Below are positions 60,865-64,000 of a stretch of DNA of 64,000 nucleotides, in pieces. The translations under genes and the position numbers were made by a program. Numbering within the stretch: the first letter of the stretch is position 1; every line of letters begins with the position of its first letter. Origin of the DNA: Streptomyces sp. NBC_01335 (GTDB lineage: Bacteria > Actinomycetota > Actinomycetes > Streptomycetales > Streptomycetaceae); NCBI RefSeq assembly GCF_035953295.1, contig NZ_CP108370.1:8107001-8171000 (forward strand). The letters are read 5' to 3'. The notes beneath the pieces were generated by a model. That model saw nothing but the letters and a program-made list of their open reading frames with translations. It did not search any database and was not told where the DNA came from.

Positions 60865-61107
60865 GCGCATGCCCCCAGATTACGGCGGCCCCGCGCGGAG
60901 GGTTCCGGACACGGTCACCGGCGGCGCCTCCCGTCCACCTCGGCGTCGGCCGGATCGCCATCGTCGTGGGCCCGGCCCGCGGCCTGAGCCGGGTGTCAGG
61001 GCGGGGCGGGACGACCGGTGGTCTACTGGGAGGTGCGGGAGACGCCCCGGAAATGTCCCGGAGGCGCCCCGCCCTCCGACCCTCCTCCTGCCACTCCGGG
61101 GCCTGCC

Positions 61108-61794
61108 GTGCACCCTTCCCGTGCAGCTGTCGTGAGACGTGTTCCCCGTGCCGTCGTCGCCGTCGCGGCCGTGCTGGCCGTCGGCTCTCCCGCGGCGGTG
61201 GCGGCCGCGCCCTCCCCGGGCGTTCCCGCCGCTGTCGGTCTCCCCGCGTCCTCCGGCACGCCGTCCGACAGGACGGATCCGCGTACCGAGGCCGCCGGCC
61301 TCGCGATCCCGGAGATCGGCGTCACGGACCTCCGCGTGGTCCCGTACGAGGGCACGACGGACGACACGCCGGGCACCCGTATCCAGGACAGGGGAGTGGC
61401 GGCGAGTCCGTACGGCAAGGACGGCGGCGTCGGGCCCGGCGAGATCGGGAACTACCTGGTGACGGCCCACCGGCTGTCCGCCGGGGGACCGCTGCGCGAC
61501 CTCCCGTCGCTCGACCGGGGCGACACGGTCCTCGTGACGGAGGACGGCACGGTGTACGAGTACCGGATCACCGGAACCCGGGAGACCTCGTTCCGCTCCG
61601 CCCGCTCGCTCGCCGAACAGCGGGCCGAGGTGCCGGGCAAGCCCGGCGGGAAACCGACCCGGGCCATGATCACCATCTCCACCTGCGCCACACCCGAGGA
61701 CGACGCGGCCGGAAACCACTGGCGCGACGCCCACGACAACCCGGAGCACCGCATCGACAAGATCGGCGTACTGGTGTCCGCGCGTCCGGCCTGA
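61108..61794 (+). CDS. Class E-like sortase
   Basis: A 228-residue membrane-anchored or secreted transpeptidase. A basic N-terminus and hydrophobic signal (RAVVAVAAVLAVGSPAAVAAA) precede a Pro/Ser linker and the sortase barrel. The catalytic trio is visible: His in YLVTAHRL, Cys in TISTCATPED and Arg in HRIDKIGVLV. GTG 61108 is chosen, with GTG 61018 and GTG 61132 as alternatives; no start has a strong ribosome site. No sorting-signal substrate is adjacent, so it may be a housekeeping or F-type enzyme. Confidence 0.87.
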   Translation: MHPSRAAVVRRVPRAVVAVAAVLAVGSPAAVAAAPSPGVPAAVGLPASSGTPSDRTDPRTEAAGLAIPEIGVTDLRVVPYEGTTDDTPGTRIQDRGVAASPYGKDGGVGPGEIGNYLVTAHRLSAGGPLRDLPSLDRGDTVLVTEDGTVYEYRITGTRETSFRSARSLAEQRAEVPGKPGGKPTRAMITISTCATPEDDAAGNHWRDAHDNPEHRIDKIGVLVSARPA

Positions 61795-61795
61795 A

Positions 61796-61809
61796 TCATG
61801 AGCTCATGA
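61796..61809. repeat. 14-bp perfect palindrome TCATGAGCTCATGA
   Basis: A perfect palindrome just after the sortase stop. It is AT-richer than its surroundings. It could be a regulatory site for the small zinc-ribbon gene that follows or a chance palindrome. Confidence 0.35.
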
Positions 61810-61922
61810 CCCGGACCATGAGCCGGCCCGGACCAGGAGCCGCGCGGGGCCGCCGGAGCTCCCCACCGGGGACACCGCACTCACCACCCGGGCGACAGGT
61901 GTCCCAGGGCCGGTCATCCGAC

Positions 61923-61934
61923 TACCGTAAAACT
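61923..61934 (+). promoter_or_regulatory. Putative leaderless promoter of the zinc-ribbon gene
   Basis: TACCGT (61923-61928) fits TANNNT and ends six bases before the ATG, which places the predicted transcript start on the A of the ATG; no ribosome site is present. The -35 is weak (GTGTCC at 61899-61904). Confidence 0.45.
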
Positions 61935-62189
61935 ATGGCCAGAACCGAGCGCCAGACCGATCGGCAGGCCGCCTACGTATGCCCGGCATGTGAGCGGCCC
62001 GTCGGGAGCGTGGTCGCACGGCGCAAAACCCTCGGCATCTTCGTACCCCGCTGGGTTCCGGGCCCCTGTCACACCCCCGGCTGCCCCAGGTGTGCCGACG
62101 AGCCCGCGACCACCACGAGCCCCTCGAAACGCCACGTACGCGCCCCGGGACGCCCCGAGCCGCGCCCCTTCCACGGTGGGAGTCGGTGA
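61935..62189 (+). CDS. Small zinc-ribbon-like protein, 84 aa
   Basis: An 84-residue basic protein with a four-cysteine cluster, VCPACERP near residue 15 and CHTPGCPRC near 42-50, that could bind one zinc ion. The C-terminus is Arg/Pro-rich. No family is recognised. It seems leaderless (TACCGT promoter directly before the ATG), which supports a real gene. It lies between the sortase and the alkyl sulfatase. Confidence 0.6.
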   Translation: MARTERQTDRQAAYVCPACERPVGSVVARRKTLGIFVPRWVPGPCHTPGCPRCADEPATTTSPSKRHVRAPGRPEPRPFHGGSR

Positions 62190-62311
62190 CCTGGCCTGTC
62201 TGCCTGCCTGCCTCGCCTCGCGACGCGGAAGCGGCCCGGCATCGGGACCACATCGCGAGGCACGCGGGACATAACCGGGCAATGTGATGCTCAATGCGCT
62301 ATTCGTTGCCC

Positions 62312-64000
62312 ATGAGTGATCTCGACTACGCCGACAGGTCCGACTTCGAGGACGCCGAGCGGGGCTTCGTCGCCGCACTCTCCCCGGCCGTCGTCCGCAC
62401 GGACGACGGCCGGGTGATCTGGGACGGCGACGCCTATGCGTTCCTCGACCACGACTGTCCCGGCACCGCGCACCCCAGCCTGTGGCGGCAGAGCCAACTG
62501 TGCAACAAGCAGGGCCTGTTCGAAGTCACCGAGGGGATCTACCAGGTCCGCAACCTGGACCTGTCGAACATGACGCTGGTCGAGGGCGACACCGGGGTCG
62601 TCGTCATCGACCCGCTGATCTCCGCCGAGACCGCGGCCGCCGCCCTCGCCCTGTACCGCGAGCACCGCGGGGACCGCCCGGTCACCGGGCTGATCTACAC
62701 CCACTCGCACGGCGACCACTTCGGGGGCTCGCGCGGGGTCCTGCCGCACGGCCACCCACCGGTGCCCGTCCTCGCCCCGGCCGGGTTCCTGGAGCACGCG
62801 GTCGCGGAGAACGTGTACGCGGGCGGCGCGATGACCCGCCGCGCGGTCTACATGTACGGCGCCGAACTGCGCAAGGGTCCCGCCGGGCAGATCAGCGCCG
62901 GGCTGGGCATGACGACCTCCAAGGGCACGATCACCCTCGTACCGCCGACCCTGGACATCACCCGCACCGGCCAGGAGGAGATCCTCGACGGGGTGCGGAT
63001 CGTCTTCCAGATGACGCCGGACACCGAGGCGCCCTCGGAGATGAACTTCTACTTCCCCGACCGGCGCGCGCTCTGCATGGCGGAGAACGCGACCCACAAC
63101 ATGCACAACATCCTGACCCTGCGCGGCGCGGTGGTCCGCGACACCCGCATCTGGGCGCACTACCTGGGCGAGACGATCGCCCTGTTCGGTGACCGGGCGG
63201 AGGTCGCCTTCGCCTCCCACCACTGGCCCACCTGGGGTCGAGGACGCATCGTCGAGCACCTGGCCGGCCAGCGCGACATGTGGGCCTATCTGCACGACCA
63301 GACCCTGCGCATGACCAACCAGGGACTGACCGGCCCGGAGATCGCCGAGCGCATGGAGCTGCCTCCGGCGATCGCGAACCGGTGGGCCAACCGCGGCTAC
63401 TACGGCTCGGTCAGCCACAACGTCAAGGCCATCTACCAGCGGTACATGGGCTGGTTCGACGGCAACCCCGCCCACCTCTGGGAGCACCCGCCGGTCGAAC
63501 AGGCCGAGCGGTTCGCCGCCGACTACGGCGGTGTGCCCGCGATGGTCGCCAAGGGCGAGGAGTACGCGGCCGCCGGGGACCTGCGCTTCGCCGCGACGCT
63601 GCTGGGGCACGCGGTCTTCGCAGCCCCCGGGGACACGGCGGCCAAGCAGGCGCTCGCCGCGGTGTACGAGAAGCTCGGCTTCGGCGCGGAGAACGGCACA
63701 TGGCGCAACTTCTACCTGATGGGCGCCCAGGAACTGCGCGGCACCGTCGCACACACCGCGCTGGAGACGACCAACCCCGAGATGGCGATGGCGCTCACCG
63801 TCGACATGATCATCGACTCCCTCGCCATCCGCGTCGACGGCCCGCGCGCCTGGGACGAGAGACTGACCATGACCTGGAACGTCACGGACGAGGGGCGCAC
63901 CTGGCACCTGCTGCTGTCCAACGGAGCCCTCACCTACCGCAGCACCGGCCCGGAGACCGACGAGCCGGCCCCGGCCGCCGATCTGACCTTGACCCTGACC
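62312..64000 (+). CDS. Alkyl/aryl-sulfatase (metallo-beta-lactamase type), 3'-truncated
   Basis: The first 563 residues of a linear alkyl sulfatase of the SdsA1 type, which releases sulfate from alkyl sulfates. The metallo-beta-lactamase domain has YTHSHGDHFGG (~130), EMNFYFPD and AENATHNMHN with metal-binding His. The dimerisation domain follows (GYYGSVSHNVKAIYQRYMG), and the C-terminal SCP2-like lipid-binding domain begins at ~515 and runs off the window. ATG 62312 is chosen; ATG 62294 is an alternative, and neither has a clear ribosome site. No signal peptide is seen. Confidence 0.92.
   Translation, partial: MSDLDYADRSDFEDAERGFVAALSPAVVRTDDGRVIWDGDAYAFLDHDCPGTAHPSLWRQSQLCNKQGLFEVTEGIYQVRNLDLSNMTLVEGDTGVVVIDPLISAETAAAALALYREHRGDRPVTGLIYTHSHGDHFGGSRGVLPHGHPPVPVLAPAGFLEHAVAENVYAGGAMTRRAVYMYGAELRKGPAGQISAGLGMTTSKGTITLVPPTLDITRTGQEEILDGVRIVFQMTPDTEAPSEMNFYFPDRRALCMAENATHNMHNILTLRGAVVRDTRIWAHYLGETIALFGDRAEVAFASHHWPTWGRGRIVEHLAGQRDMWAYLHDQTLRMTNQGLTGPEIAERMELPPAIANRWANRGYYGSVSHNVKAIYQRYMGWFDGNPAHLWEHPPVEQAERFAADYGGVPAMVAKGEEYAAAGDLRFAATLLGHAVFAAPGDTAAKQALAAVYEKLGFGAENGTWRNFYLMGAQELRGTVAHTALETTNPEMAMALTVDMIIDSLAIRVDGPRAWDERLTMTWNVTDEGRTWHLLLSNGALTYRSTGPETDEPAPAADLTLTLT

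Noticed and set aside
1..64000. tRNA, rRNA or riboswitch genes
   Set aside because: No cloverleaf, rRNA-like or known riboswitch core was recognised by eye; a covariance-model scan would be decisive.

Overview
The window is high-GC DNA with strong G/C third-position bias, GTG starts, ATGA/GTGA stop-start overlaps and purine-rich ribosome sites. Conservon signalling genes, an extended ctaD, SpoIIE-type phosphatases and ROK-regulated sugar genes point to a Streptomyces or a very close actinomycete. I see no rRNA, tRNA, CRISPR array, intact transposase or phage gene.

1-24.7 kb is mostly chromosomal housekeeping and signalling: a 5'-truncated MHS-family transporter, a secreted amidase, a fatty acid desaturase, a MOSC protein, an MpaB-type (DUF2236) protein and an MHYT sensor. 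A conservon (CvnA-CvnB-CvnC) follows. Its usual fourth member, the GTPase CvnD, lies about 3.3 kb downstream beyond a divergent MarR/MMPL exporter pair, and a second CvnB-like gene follows it. Next come a PAS-GAF-PP2C-ATPase regulator, a 3-hydroxyisobutyryl-CoA hydrolase, an FAD-linked oxidase, a cysteine-motif/pentapeptide fusion, an F420/NADP-type oxidoreductase and a GH25 protein.

24.8-38.6 kb carries a zinc alcohol dehydrogenase, ctaD, a FUSC-like membrane protein, a small MT0933-like protein, an alditol oxidase, a PP2C phosphatase paired with a MASE1 sensor, a BAAT-type hydrolase, an amidohydrolase and a GH43 glycosidase. 38.7-40.9 kb is a decay zone with three broken genes: a frameshifted HTH/peptidoglycan-binding gene, a frameshifted and deleted GH25 lysozyme, and the last ~105 codons of a GH38 alpha-mannosidase.

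41-52 kb holds a Tat-secreted PHP-domain protein, two ROK regulators, an RbsA/RbsC/RbsB-type sugar ABC importer, a Gfo/Idh/MocA dehydrogenase and a sugar isomerase. A 46-codon remnant of a DUF1080 (3-keto-glycoside hydrolase) protein follows.

52.4-59.9 kb is the most interesting part: seven tightly overlapping genes that form an Ebo-type locus. They are an inositol-phosphate-synthase-like cyclase, EboC (UbiA prenyltransferase), a TIM-barrel isomerase, EboA, EboB (TatD), EboE and EboF (alkaline-phosphatase superfamily). The usual EboD sugar-phosphate cyclase is absent and the inositol-phosphate-synthase-like enzyme sits in its place, which suggests a prenylated cyclitol-type product of unknown identity. 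The right edge holds a sirtuin, a class E-like sortase, a small zinc-ribbon protein and a 3'-truncated alkyl sulfatase.
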